DNA of 64,000 nt from Sediminivirga luteola (GTDB lineage: Bacteria > Actinomycetota > Actinomycetes > Actinomycetales > Brevibacteriaceae): contig NZ_BMFY01000002.1 in NCBI RefSeq assembly GCF_014639315.1, positions 124,001 through 188,000 of the forward strand. The letters are read 5' to 3'. Positions within the stretch are counted from its first letter, which is position 1; each line of letters opens with the position of its first letter. The notes under the pieces were generated by a model, which was given only the letters and a program-made list of their open reading frames with translations, searched no databases and was not told the origin of the DNA. This document shows positions 51,911-60,112 of the stretch, one piece after another. A program made the translations under genes and the position numbers.

Positions 51911-52381
51911 ATGGAGCAGGAAATCGACGGCCCGGCCGTGCACCCACAGCTCGCACTGGCGCGGATGGAGGCACCCGATGCCGAATCAGCGCTGCGAGCG
52001 CTGGCGGGCCTGGCCCTGGAGGCAGGGTTCGTACGGCCGAGCTTCCCGGCGGCGCTGCTGGAGCGCGAACGGCACTACCCCACCGGACTGCCGACCGAGG
52101 TGCCGGTGGCGATCCCGCACGCCGACGCCGAACACGTCCTCCGGCCAGGTCTGGGGGTGGCGACCCTCGCCACTCCGGTGCGCTTCGGGCTCATGGGCAC
52201 CCCAGGCCAGAGCATCGACGCGCGGGTCATCGTCCTGCTCCTGGTTGACCGGCCGCACACGCAGGTCGCACTGCTGTCCCGGCTGGTCGAGGCGTTTCAG
52301 CGACCCGGCTGGGCAGATGGGCTGCTCCAGGCAGCCGATGCGGGAACGCTCGCCGCGGAGCTGGGCCGGGTGCTGGAATGA
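51911..52381 (+). CDS. PTS subunit IIA (fructose/galactitol type)
   Basis: A 156-residue PTS_EIIA type 2 domain. The phospho-histidine is H70 in VAIPHADAEHV. AAGGAG precedes the ATG at 51911; upstream extension to 51845 is rejected. It is divergent from IIB and IIC, an arrangement that would need coordinated control from the shared 148-bp intergenic region. Confidence 0.85.
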   Translation: MEQEIDGPAVHPQLALARMEAPDAESALRALAGLALEAGFVRPSFPAALLERERHYPTGLPTEVPVAIPHADAEHVLRPGLGVATLATPVRFGLMGTPGQSIDARVIVLLLVDRPHTQVALLSRLVEAFQRPGWADGLLQAADAGTLAAELGRVLE

Positions 52382-52391
52382 CGCCGGCCGC

Positions 52392-52411
52392 GCGCATCCA
52401 GATGAATGCGC
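52392..52411. terminator. Weak hairpin between convergent IIA and amidohydrolase genes
   Basis: A 6-bp stem GCGCAT/ATGCGC with an 8-nt loop lies in the 69-bp gap between two convergent stops. There is no U-tract, so this is a weak terminator candidate. Confidence 0.3.
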
Positions 52412-52450
52412 TGATTCCAGGCTGACGGCGCCCGCTCACGTTCGCCTCGC

Positions 52451-53569
52451 TCACCACGGCCTGGCCGCGAGCACGGCGGCAGCGGCATCCACAGCCTCGC
52501 GCTGCGCATCGGTCACCTCGTGCACCGGGTACGCCCCGTAGGCCCAGCCGAACGGGTCGGGTGTCAGCTCCTCTTTGCCCGCCAGGGTCTCCACCACCGC
52601 CAAACCGCAGAACGGCACGTACTCCGGCGAGTACCCGCCCTCGTGCGAGAACACCAGCTTGCCTCCGCTCGTCTCCTCGGCGAGGTCCACGAGCTGGCGC
52701 GTCATCCGCGCGTAGCCGCCGGCTGTGACGCACATACGCCCCAGCGGATCGGCCATGGAGGCATCGAAACCGCAGCTGACGATGACCACGTCCGGCTGGA
52801 ACGCGCGCACCGCGGGCACGGCGACCTCGGCGATCGCCAGCTCGTAGGCACCGTCGCCGGAACCGGCCGGGAGAGGCACATTCAGCGATGAATAGGGCGC
52901 GTTCTCGCCACCGGTCTCCTCCCGCATGCCGGAGTCGAGCGGGAACAGGCGGTCCTGGTGAAGGGAGACGGTGAGCACGTCCGGGTCGTCCCAGAAGATC
53001 CGCTGGGCTCCGTTGCCGTGGTGGACGTCGATGTCGACGATCGCCACTCGGGAGATCTTGCCCGCTGCCCGTGCCGCCTGGATCGCGATGCCCACGTTGG
53101 AGAACAGGCAGAAGCCCATCCCTGACTGCGGTTCGGCGTGGTGCCCGGGCGGGCGGACCAGGGCGTAGGCGTTCTGCACCTGACCGTCCAGGACCGCGTC
53201 GAGCGCGGCCAGCGTGCCGCCAGCGGCCATCCGGGCGATGTCGTAGGACCCCGGCCCGAAGGGCGAGGCACCGTCACCGGCATCGCCGCCGCGCTCGGCG
53301 CTCTCCCGTTTGATCCGGGCGACGTACTGCGCATCGTGCACGGCGGTGATCTGTTCCTCCGCGACCGGTTCGAACGGCAGCCTGGTCATCAGTTCCGAGG
53401 CGCCGCTGACCTCGATGAGGCCGGCCATTCGGGCCTTCGACTCGGTGCTCTCGTAGTGGTGATGGGGCTGGAGCAGGCCTCCAGCGGGGAGGAACCCCAC
53501 GTGCGTGGAGGTGTCGTGCCAGGCGAAGCGTTCGTGCCAGACGTATCCGGTCCGTGCGGGTCGTGTCAC
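52451..53569 (-). CDS. Histone deacetylase-like amidohydrolase (class II type)
   Basis: A 372-residue HDAC-superfamily protein. The active-site motifs are complete: the HH pair in RPPGHHAEP, zinc ligands Asp and His in DIDVHHGNG, the second Asp in CGFDAS, and HEGGYSPEY. Bacterial members deacetylate polyamines, acetoin-system proteins or other N-acetyl compounds. It is transcribed alone, converging on the PTS IIA gene; no acetyltransferase adjoins it. A PotABCD-type transporter 8 kb away is not clearly linked. The start is ATG at 53569. Confidence 0.88.
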   Translation of the reverse strand: MTRPARTGYVWHERFAWHDTSTHVGFLPAGGLLQPHHHYESTESKARMAGLIEVSGASELMTRLPFEPVAEEQITAVHDAQYVARIKRESAERGGDAGDGASPFGPGSYDIARMAAGGTLAALDAVLDGQVQNAYALVRPPGHHAEPQSGMGFCLFSNVGIAIQAARAAGKISRVAIVDIDVHHGNGAQRIFWDDPDVLTVSLHQDRLFPLDSGMREETGGENAPYSSLNVPLPAGSGDGAYELAIAEVAVPAVRAFQPDVVIVSCGFDASMADPLGRMCVTAGGYARMTRQLVDLAEETSGGKLVFSHEGGYSPEYVPFCGLAVVETLAGKEELTPDPFGWAYGAYPVHEVTDAQREAVDAAAAVLAARPW

Positions 53570-53752
53570 TTCTCTACTCTTCTCTTCCTCGTCGGCTTCC
53601 GGGACAGTCCGAGGCGGGCAGCCGCGTCGTCCTCGAAAACACTCAGCTGTGCGGTCAGGGTTCTTTCATCACCGGGGCAAGCCGGGCGGACAGGCATGAC
53701 ACGGCCGCGCCTTCGCATCGGCGCGCATCCGGCGGCATGCCGGCCCGCCCGA

Positions 53753-53790
53753 GCCGGAAGCGCTCCCGCCGCCCAGGCCGGAAGCGCTCC
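53753..53790. repeat. 14-bp direct repeat in the gap before the amidohydrolase gene
   Basis: GCCGGAAGCGCTCC occurs at 53753 and 53777 (24-bp period) in the 232-bp intergenic region 53570-53801, which holds no gene I can support. Confidence 0.5.
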
Positions 53791-53801
53791 GGCAGCCCCG
53801 C

Positions 53802-54845
53802 CTAAGAGGTTCCGGCGCGTTCTCGTTCCGCCGGTCCGGATCTGTTGTCGTCTTCGGCTTCCTCGGTAGCGTCCTTGCCGAGCTTGGCCCAGGAACTGCG
53901 GATGACCTTCTGGATCGAGCTGTCGAGCGCGACGGCGACGATCAGGGTGAGGCCGACCAGGATGGTCTGCAGGAACGGTGAGGCCTGCATGAACACCAGG
54001 CCGGCACGCAGGACGCGGAAGAACAGCAGGCCCGCGACAACCCCGCTGATCCGGCCGATCCCGCCCTGGAAGGCGACTCCGCCGAGCAGCACGACGGTGA
54101 GCGCTTCGAGTTCCAGGCCGGAGCCGATGTTCGGATTGGCCGACTGCACTTTGGCCGACAGCAGGAGCCCGGCCGCCGCCGCGAAGCCGCCGCTGGTCAC
54201 GAAGAGCAGGAACCGGGTGCCTTTGACGTTCACGCCCATCAGGCGCGCCGCCCGCTCATTGCCGCCGATCGCCTTGACGTTCTTGCCGAACTGGGTCCGG
54301 TTGAGCACGTACCAGCCGGCGGCGACCACGAGGATCAGCAGCACGATCTGGATCGGCACCGGCCCCACTTTGAGGGTGCCGATGGCCCGGAACGCCTCCG
54401 GCAGCTCGGCCCGCGGGATCGTCTTGCCGCCGGAGAGGAACAGGGCGAATCCGCCCCAGACGCTCAGGCCGCCGAGGGTGACGACGAAGGAGTTCAGGCC
54501 CAGGTAGGAGACCAGAAAGCCGTTCAGCGCCCCGGCCAGGGCGCCCAGCGCGATGCCGGCCAGGATGCCGGTCGTGGTCGATCCCGTGCCGCTCATGACC
54601 ATGCCGCCGGCGACGGCTGCTGCAGAGGCGACCGATCCCACCGACAGGTCGATCGTCCCCGACATGATCAGGAAGGCCAGGGGGATGGCGATCAGGCCCA
54701 GCTCGGCCGCCTGGAGGAGGATACTCTGCCCGTTGGCCAGGCTGAAGAAGTTGGGGCGCAGGACGGAGAAGACGGCGATCAGGGCGATCAGCGCCATGAA
54801 GATGCCGTTCCTGGCCAGGAAGATCTTGAGTCTCTCGGTGTTCAT
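53802..54845 (-). CDS. Sugar ABC transporter permease (RbsC-like)
   Basis: A 347-residue BPD_transp_2 permease with about 9-10 membrane segments; motifs LIMSGTIDLSVGS, LNSFVVTLGGLSVWGG, LTVVLLGGVAFQGG. The C-terminal 25 residues are charged. Start at ATG 54845 with only a weak AGAGAG ribosome site; a much longer frame (to 55346) is an artefact inside the ATPase gene. Third gene of the LacI-linked sugar operon, 83 bp after the ATPase gene. Confidence 0.9.
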   Translation of the reverse strand: MNTERLKIFLARNGIFMALIALIAVFSVLRPNFFSLANGQSILLQAAELGLIAIPLAFLIMSGTIDLSVGSVASAAAVAGGMVMSGTGSTTTGILAGIALGALAGALNGFLVSYLGLNSFVVTLGGLSVWGGFALFLSGGKTIPRAELPEAFRAIGTLKVGPVPIQIVLLILVVAAGWYVLNRTQFGKNVKAIGGNERAARLMGVNVKGTRFLLFVTSGGFAAAAGLLLSAKVQSANPNIGSGLELEALTVVLLGGVAFQGGIGRISGVVAGLLFFRVLRAGLVFMQASPFLQTILVGLTLIVAVALDSSIQKVIRSSWAKLGKDATEEAEDDNRSGPAERERAGTS

Positions 54846-54928
54846 CTGGCTTCTCTCTTCGGGGCGGGACGCATGTGCTCGGTGCTGGCACGCGCAGGCG
54901 GGCCGGCACCTGGCGGCGAGCCGGCGGG

Positions 54929-56410
54929 TCAGGCGGATTCGGGTACGGGTTCGGCGAGGGCCAGGAGCCCGGCCAGCAGGGCGGCGTTGAAGTCTCCCGC
55001 GCGGCCGACCTCGCGGATGCGCCCGCCGAGGAGGCAGTAGGCGCGATCGCACATGCTGGCGATCTCGTCCGATTCGCTGGAGACCACCAGCACGGTCGCG
55101 CCGTCCCTGGCCGCGGTGCGGGCCGCGTCGACGATGTCCAGCTTCGCGCCGACGTCGACGCCCTGGGTGGGCTGCGCCAGGACGAGGAGGCCCGGACGGG
55201 CGGGGTAGAGCCACCGCGCGAGCAGATGCTTCTGCCGGTTGCCGCCGGAGAACTGCGAGACCTCCGCGTCCCCGGCCGGCCCGCGGATGTCGAGGGCGCG
55301 CCTGGCCTTGCGATAGACCTCTGCGCCGGTCTGGTCCGATATCCACCAGCCGCGTCCGCCGGTGGCACCGAACCAGGGCAGCATGACGTTGTCCTTGGCG
55401 GTCTCCGAGGCGATCAGTCCTTCGGTGTCCCGGTCCGGCGGCACGTAGAACACACCCCGCTTGATGGCCTGGCGCGGGCTGGCCACCCGCACCCGGGTGC
55501 CGCGCAACTCGTACTCCGCGGCGCCGTCGACGCCCGCCAGGCTGGCCGCGAGCGCGAACTGCTCGCCGCCGGCCATCCCGAACAGGCCGACGACCTCGCC
55601 TTCACGGGCGGTGACGGGTCCGCCGGGCGTGTCGATCCGGAAGGCCTCTGCCCCGGGGACGGTCTCGATGAACTCGGCGTCACGCAACTCCGGCACGAGC
55701 GCCCGCGCGAGCCGGTCCGCAGTGAAACCGGCGGCCGCATCGTCCACGACGAGTTCACCGCCGCGCAACACGACGATCCTGGTGCAGACCTCCATGATGT
55801 CCGGCAGGCGGTGGGAGACGTACACGACAGCCACGCCGCGCTCGGCGAAGTTCCTGATGAGAGCGTGCAGGGCATCGGTCTCCGCTTTCCCCAACGCCGC
55901 CGTCGGCTCATCCAGCAGGAGCACCTTCATCTCCCCGGCGAGCATCCCGCGGGCCAGGTCGACCAGCTGCCGCTGCCCGAGCCCGAGGGCGTCGACGGGC
56001 ATATCGAGCGGGATGTCCGCGCCGACCGCTTCCAGCGCGGCTCTCGCCTTCTTCTTCCGGTCGGCGCCCGCGCCCGCGGGGCGGGCGAGGAACAGGTTGT
56101 CCAGCACCGTCAGGTTCTGCGCCAGCGCGGGCTCCTGATGGATGATCGTGATGCCCAGCTCGGCAGCCTGCCGTGGGCTGAGGTCACCGCCGACATTGAC
56201 CCCGTCGACCCGGAACGAGCCGCTGGTGGCCCCGATGACGCCGCTGGTCACGTTGAACAGCGTGCTCTTCCCGGCGCCGTTGTGCCCCAGCAGGCCGACG
56301 ATCTCGCCGGGCCGGACCGAGAAGCTGATCTCGGACAGGGCGCGGGTGGCGCCGAAGTCGACGGTGACGCTCTCGTACTCGAGCCTGGGCGGTTCCTGGG
56401 GCGGTGTCAT
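54929..56410 (-). CDS. Sugar ABC transporter ATP-binding protein, two-domain (RbsA-like)
   Basis: A 493-residue fused ATPase. The first domain is complete (Walker A GHNGAGKSTL, signature ALGLGQRQLVDLARG, Walker B VLLLDEPTAALG). The second has the usual degenerate Walker A (GLFGMAGGEQFAL) and signature QFSGGNRQKHLLARWL. This asymmetry is normal for ribose-type importers. It lies 26 bp after the binding-protein gene. Confidence 0.92.
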   Translation of the reverse strand: MTPPQEPPRLEYESVTVDFGATRALSEISFSVRPGEIVGLLGHNGAGKSTLFNVTSGVIGATSGSFRVDGVNVGGDLSPRQAAELGITIIHQEPALAQNLTVLDNLFLARPAGAGADRKKKARAALEAVGADIPLDMPVDALGLGQRQLVDLARGMLAGEMKVLLLDEPTAALGKAETDALHALIRNFAERGVAVVYVSHRLPDIMEVCTRIVVLRGGELVVDDAAAGFTADRLARALVPELRDAEFIETVPGAEAFRIDTPGGPVTAREGEVVGLFGMAGGEQFALAASLAGVDGAAEYELRGTRVRVASPRQAIKRGVFYVPPDRDTEGLIASETAKDNVMLPWFGATGGRGWWISDQTGAEVYRKARRALDIRGPAGDAEVSQFSGGNRQKHLLARWLYPARPGLLVLAQPTQGVDVGAKLDIVDAARTAARDGATVLVVSSESDEIASMCDRAYCLLGGRIREVGRAGDFNAALLAGLLALAEPVPESA

Positions 56411-56436
56411 CGGGTTCCTTCCGCTGCTGCCTGGGC

Positions 56437-57426
56437 CTACTGGTTCTCCAGCAGGAACGACTCGGCGTTCTCGCTGGTCACCTGGGTCTGCTCCAGGGTG
56501 ACGTCCTCCACCGGCTCGCCCTCGGCCGCGGCGACGAGCATCTCGGCATTGGCCTCGGCGATCTCCCGCGCAGGCGTGAGGAACAGCAGGCGCCAGAAGC
56601 TGTCCTCTTCGCCCACGACGGCGAGTTCGGCGTCGGTGCCGTCGATGTTGCCCAGCAGGATCGACTCGTCGGTCGGGGAGACGCCCGCGTCAGTCAGTGC
56701 CTGGTACGCGCCCAGGGCCGGGTCGTTCGCCACTGCCAGCCACACCTTGGTGTCCGGGAAGGCGTTGAGCTGGTTCTGCACGGCCGAGTAGCCGTCGTCG
56801 AGGTTGAGCACGGAGTGCTCGTTGATGTTCAGATCCAGATCGGCGGCGTCCAGCGCGGCGCGGATGCCCTCGCCGCGCAGACGACCCAGATCGGTGTCGG
56901 GGTAGCCCAGGAGCGCGACGTCGACCTCCTCATCGGGATAGGTCTCGGCGATCCACTCGGCGGCCTGCTCCCCGAGCACCTGGCCGTCGGCCAGATGGTC
57001 GAAGACGACGGCCGCCTCCACACCTTCCCACTCGCTGCCGTAGCCGAGCACCGGGATGCCCGCGCCGGCGGCCTGGCTGGTCACCGCGACCATCGCGTCG
57101 GACTGGACCGGGTAGCCCATGATGGCGCGCACATCGCCGCGGGCGATCCAGGATTCCCAGTTGGCGACCTGGGTCTGGGCGTTCCACTCGGGATTGTCGG
57201 TGATGAACTCGTAGCCGGCCGCCTGAACGGACTCCTCCATGAACGGGAGCATGTCGTTCCAGATCTGGATGTCCAGGCCGGCGAAGCTCATCGCGACCGC
57301 GCCCTTCTCTCCGCTCCCCTCCCCGCCTGTGCCGCCGTCGGCGCAGGCGGACAGGAGCAGCGCGGATGCTGCGGTGAGGGCGGCCCCGGCCAGGAGCCGG
57401 CCCGTGAATCTGCTGGTGCGTGCCAT
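56437..57426 (-). CDS. Sugar ABC transporter substrate-binding lipoprotein
   Basis: A 329-residue periplasmic-binding-protein-type-1 lipoprotein with lipobox LSAC (Cys about residue 28). Domain motifs include NPEWNAQTQVANWESWIARG (key residues Q-T-Q-V-W), GYPDTDLGRLRGEGI and AVANDPALGAYQAL. ATG at 57426 follows AAAGAGG; the frame extending to 57585 would run through the operator region. First gene of the operon; the ligand is an unknown sugar or polyol. Confidence 0.9.
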   Translation of the reverse strand: MARTSRFTGRLLAGAALTAASALLLSACADGGTGGEGSGEKGAVAMSFAGLDIQIWNDMLPFMEESVQAAGYEFITDNPEWNAQTQVANWESWIARGDVRAIMGYPVQSDAMVAVTSQAAGAGIPVLGYGSEWEGVEAAVVFDHLADGQVLGEQAAEWIAETYPDEEVDVALLGYPDTDLGRLRGEGIRAALDAADLDLNINEHSVLNLDDGYSAVQNQLNAFPDTKVWLAVANDPALGAYQALTDAGVSPTDESILLGNIDGTDAELAVVGEEDSFWRLLFLTPAREIAEANAEMLVAAAEGEPVEDVTLEQTQVTSENAESFLLENQ

Positions 57427-57510
57427 GGTGTCCTCTTTCGTCGTGGCCTCGGGGCGGCCCCCGGCGGGTTCCCTGCCGAAACCGGGCCGGTGGTACACCG
57501 ATCCGGAAGG

Positions 57511-57554
57511 CAGTGCCGTGAAGGTGCCGGAACGTTCCGGCAGTGTCGTGAAGT
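57511..57554. promoter_or_regulatory. 18-bp palindrome flanked by direct repeats (LacI operator candidate)
   Basis: TGCCGGAACGTTCCGGCA (57525-57542) is a perfect palindrome with a central CG, the usual shape of LacI-family operators. It is flanked by direct repeats CAGTGCCGTGAAGG (57511-57524) and CAGTGTCGTGAAGT (57541-57554; its first two bases are also the palindrome's last two). It lies 98 bp upstream of the binding-protein start, between it and the divergent LacI gene. A second 13-bp inverted repeat, TGCGGAATCCGCA, is at 57620-57632, nearer the LacI gene. Confidence 0.65.
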
Positions 57555-57693
57555 CCATCTTGGATGTGGCCGGCATCACCGTCAAGACCCTGAAGCCGAG
57601 TTTTTACACGCTGCTAACATGCGGAATCCGCAGCTCCACCCGATGTGACTTGCCGGTATCCGAGGCGCACGGCACGGTTGGTAGCCTGCCGGT

Positions 57694-58752
57694 ATGCCTT
57701 CCCCCCGCGTCACGCTCACCGATCTGGCCGCGCACGTCGGCCTCTCGGTCACCACCGTCTCCGATGCGCTGCACGACACCGGGCGCGTGGCGGAGTCCAC
57801 CCGGACGCGCGTCCGCCAGGCCGCCGCCGAACTCGGCTACATCCCCAACCGCGCCGCGCAGAACCTGCGCCACAGGCGCAGCACGACGGTCGGCTTGTTC
57901 GTGCCCCAGCGCGTCATCGGCATGGAGTTCTACCTCACCTTCGCGCTCGCCGCGGCCGATCACCTCGGCAGCAGCGGCTACGATCTGACGCTGCTCAGCA
58001 GCCAGCCCAGCACGGGTCGCCGCGACGACTGGCTCCAGCACGCCGGGGTCATCGTCATCGACGCCACACTGGAGGACACCCGTTTCGCGGACAATCTCAG
58101 TCAGCAGCCCCGCCTGGTCACCGCCGGCCGGATCGAGGGAGTGCCGGAATCGGCGCTGCTGGGGATCATCGAAGCCGACTACCGCGCTCTCATCCGGCAA
58201 GCACTGGACCAACTGCACGCGGACACTCCGGTGCGGCGGCCGGTCATGATCAGCTACGCCCCCGCCGATGCCTACTCCTGGTCCCGCCAGCTGATCGACG
58301 GGTACCGCGAGTGGTGTGAACGCCACGGCGTGCAGCCGCTCCTGCGCACCGTCGATCTGTCCTCGGAGCTCAAGGGCGTCGACGAGGCGGTCGAGCTGAT
58401 CCGCGCCCACGCCGATGCCGACCTGCTCATCTTCACCGGCACCGTGCTGGCGCTGACGGCGCGTTCACACCCCCGCTACGAGGGGCTCTTCCCCGCCGGG
58501 CCGCCACGCTCGGTGGTGCTGACCACCAATCCGATGGAGACCAGCCTCGTGGAGCACGATGCCGCCCTGCACACGCGGGCCAAGGAGTTCGCCGTCGCGA
58601 CCGCGGATCTTCTGCTGGAACAACTGGCACGGCTGGAGCGCGACGGCGAAACCGCCTTCACCCACCGGTGGTTCAACCCGCATCTGCACCTGGCCGGTGA
58701 GGTGCGGGAACTCGACTCGGCGACGGGACGGTTGCGCCGGCTCCGCGCCTGA
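57694..58752 (+). CDS. LacI-family transcriptional regulator
   Basis: A 352-residue regulator: LacI helix-turn-helix at about 6-60 (VTLTDLAAHVGLSVTTVSDAL, key residues DLAAHVGLSVTTVS, and hinge QNLRHRRSTTVG), then a sugar-binding domain to the C-terminus. The effector domain is somewhat unlike classical LacI after about residue 75. It diverges from the sugar ABC operon and should repress it through the palindrome(s) in the shared intergenic region. Confidence 0.9.
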   Translation: MPSPRVTLTDLAAHVGLSVTTVSDALHDTGRVAESTRTRVRQAAAELGYIPNRAAQNLRHRRSTTVGLFVPQRVIGMEFYLTFALAAADHLGSSGYDLTLLSSQPSTGRRDDWLQHAGVIVIDATLEDTRFADNLSQQPRLVTAGRIEGVPESALLGIIEADYRALIRQALDQLHADTPVRRPVMISYAPADAYSWSRQLIDGYREWCERHGVQPLLRTVDLSSELKGVDEAVELIRAHADADLLIFTGTVLALTARSHPRYEGLFPAGPPRSVVLTTNPMETSLVEHDAALHTRAKEFAVATADLLLEQLARLERDGETAFTHRWFNPHLHLAGEVRELDSATGRLRRLRA

Positions 58753-58837
58753 AGGTTCCCGCCGCGCGCCCCGGCCTCGGGCCTGTTCCCGCGCATGCCC
58801 CGCTGCCGGCCCCGGTCCCGCAGGACAACGAGCGGGC

Positions 58838-60088
58838 TCAGAACCTCGCCGGGTCGAACGGCCGCAGCGCGTCAGGCATAGCCCCTTCGCGCATGAACTC
58901 CGAGAGCGCTTCGGCCGAGGCGGGACCGAGCGTCACGCCGAGCATGCTGTGACCGCTCGTGACGAAGGCGTTGGACAGCCCGCCCAGGCGCCCGATGACC
59001 GGCAGCCCGTCCGGCGTCATCGGCCGCAGCCCGGCCGCCGGTGCCGGCGCCGTGGCAGGAGGCGTCCAGTCGCGAAAGTACCGGCCCGGCGCCCGCAGCA
59101 CCGCCTCGGAACGCACCGGGCTGAAGTTCTCGTCGAGGCCGCCGAACTCCATCGTCCCGGCCAGCCGCAGCCGCTCGCGGAACGGTGTCACGGCGACTTT
59201 GGCGTCCCCGAGGTAGGTCGCGCCGCGCAGCGGCAGCGGATCCGTCTGAAGCATGTAGCCCTTGCCCGGGCGGACCGGAAGGCGCACGCCGAACTCCCTG
59301 GCCAGCACGCCGGTGTGCGCGCCGGCCGCCAGGACCACCGTCTCCGCGCGCAGGCTCGTTCCGCCGGCGGCGCCGGTGGCGTCAGCGGTGTGGACGGCGG
59401 TCACCCGGTCGCCGCGGACATCGGCGCCGGTGACGCGGCAGCCGGTGAGCATCCGCACTCCGCGGGCGGCGACGGCGGAGCGCAGCGCCCGCATGAGCGC
59501 ACCCGGGTCCAGGTGCCGTTCGTGCGGGAAGTAGACGCCCCCGGCGACGGCATCGCTCAGCAGGGGCTCGTGCATCCGGACCTCGTCGCCGCGAAGCACG
59601 CGAGGTTCCAGGCCGGCGGCCTCGAAGACGTCCCGGTAGGCCAGCTGTTCTTCCAGATGCGCGGGATCGGTGAACGTCAGCAGCAGACCAGCGGCATGCA
59701 TCTCGAACTCCATGCCCTGCTTCCGGTACTCGTCGAACGCGGCCATGGAGGCACCCATGAGGCCGAGGTGCGCCTCCAGGCCCAGGCGCTGCGCGTGGGC
59801 GGTGCTGTGCCGCCACATGTGGAGCATGAACCGCAGGAACTCCGGCTCCACCGAGGGCCTGATGTAGAGCGGCCTGTCCGGACGCAGCATCCAGCCCAGA
59901 GCCTGCCGCACCGCACCGGGGCCGGGCACCGGCACGGACAGCGCCGGGACGATCCATCCGGCGTTCACCTCGCTCGCGCCACCGGGCGCATGCCGGGCAT
60001 CGACGACCGTCACCTCGCGGCCCTCGCGCGTCAGCCGTTCGGCGAGCATGAGGCCGATGAGGCCGCCGCCGACGATGACCGTGCTCAT
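58838..60088 (-). CDS. FAD-dependent D-amino-acid dehydrogenase/oxidase (DadA-like)
   Basis: A 416-residue FAD oxidoreductase of the DAO superfamily. The dinucleotide-binding motif VGGGLIGLMLAERL is at 5-18 with the acidic ADP-ribose contact in VVDARH. C-terminal RPMTPDGLPVIGRL and SGHSMLGVTLGPAS blocks match DadA. It oxidises the C-N bond of a D-amino acid or N-methyl amino acid. The in-frame ATG at 60088 is the third of three tandem ATGAGCACG copies. It follows the SDR gene and converges on the LacI gene. Confidence 0.9.
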   Translation of the reverse strand: MSTVIVGGGLIGLMLAERLTREGREVTVVDARHAPGGASEVNAGWIVPALSVPVPGPGAVRQALGWMLRPDRPLYIRPSVEPEFLRFMLHMWRHSTAHAQRLGLEAHLGLMGASMAAFDEYRKQGMEFEMHAAGLLLTFTDPAHLEEQLAYRDVFEAAGLEPRVLRGDEVRMHEPLLSDAVAGGVYFPHERHLDPGALMRALRSAVAARGVRMLTGCRVTGADVRGDRVTAVHTADATGAAGGTSLRAETVVLAAGAHTGVLAREFGVRLPVRPGKGYMLQTDPLPLRGATYLGDAKVAVTPFRERLRLAGTMEFGGLDENFSPVRSEAVLRAPGRYFRDWTPPATAPAPAAGLRPMTPDGLPVIGRLGGLSNAFVTSGHSMLGVTLGPASAEALSEFMREGAMPDALRPFDPARF

Positions 60089-60112
60089 TCCGTGCTCATT
60101 CCGTGCTCATTC
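60080..60112 (-). repeat. Triplicated 11-bp stop-start junction
   Basis: CGTGCTCATTC is repeated three times in tandem (60080, 60091, 60102); read on the minus strand this is GAATGAGCACG. Each copy holds ATGA. The first ATG overlaps the SDR stop; the first two open tiny frames (Met-Ser-Thr-Glu) whose TGA overlaps the next ATG; only the third, at 60088, is in frame with the DadA-like gene. Confidence 0.9.

Noticed and set aside
54875-56791. 638-codon plus-strand open frame opposite the RbsA-like gene
   Set aside because: Antisense to a complete two-domain ATPase; composition is that of a shadow frame.
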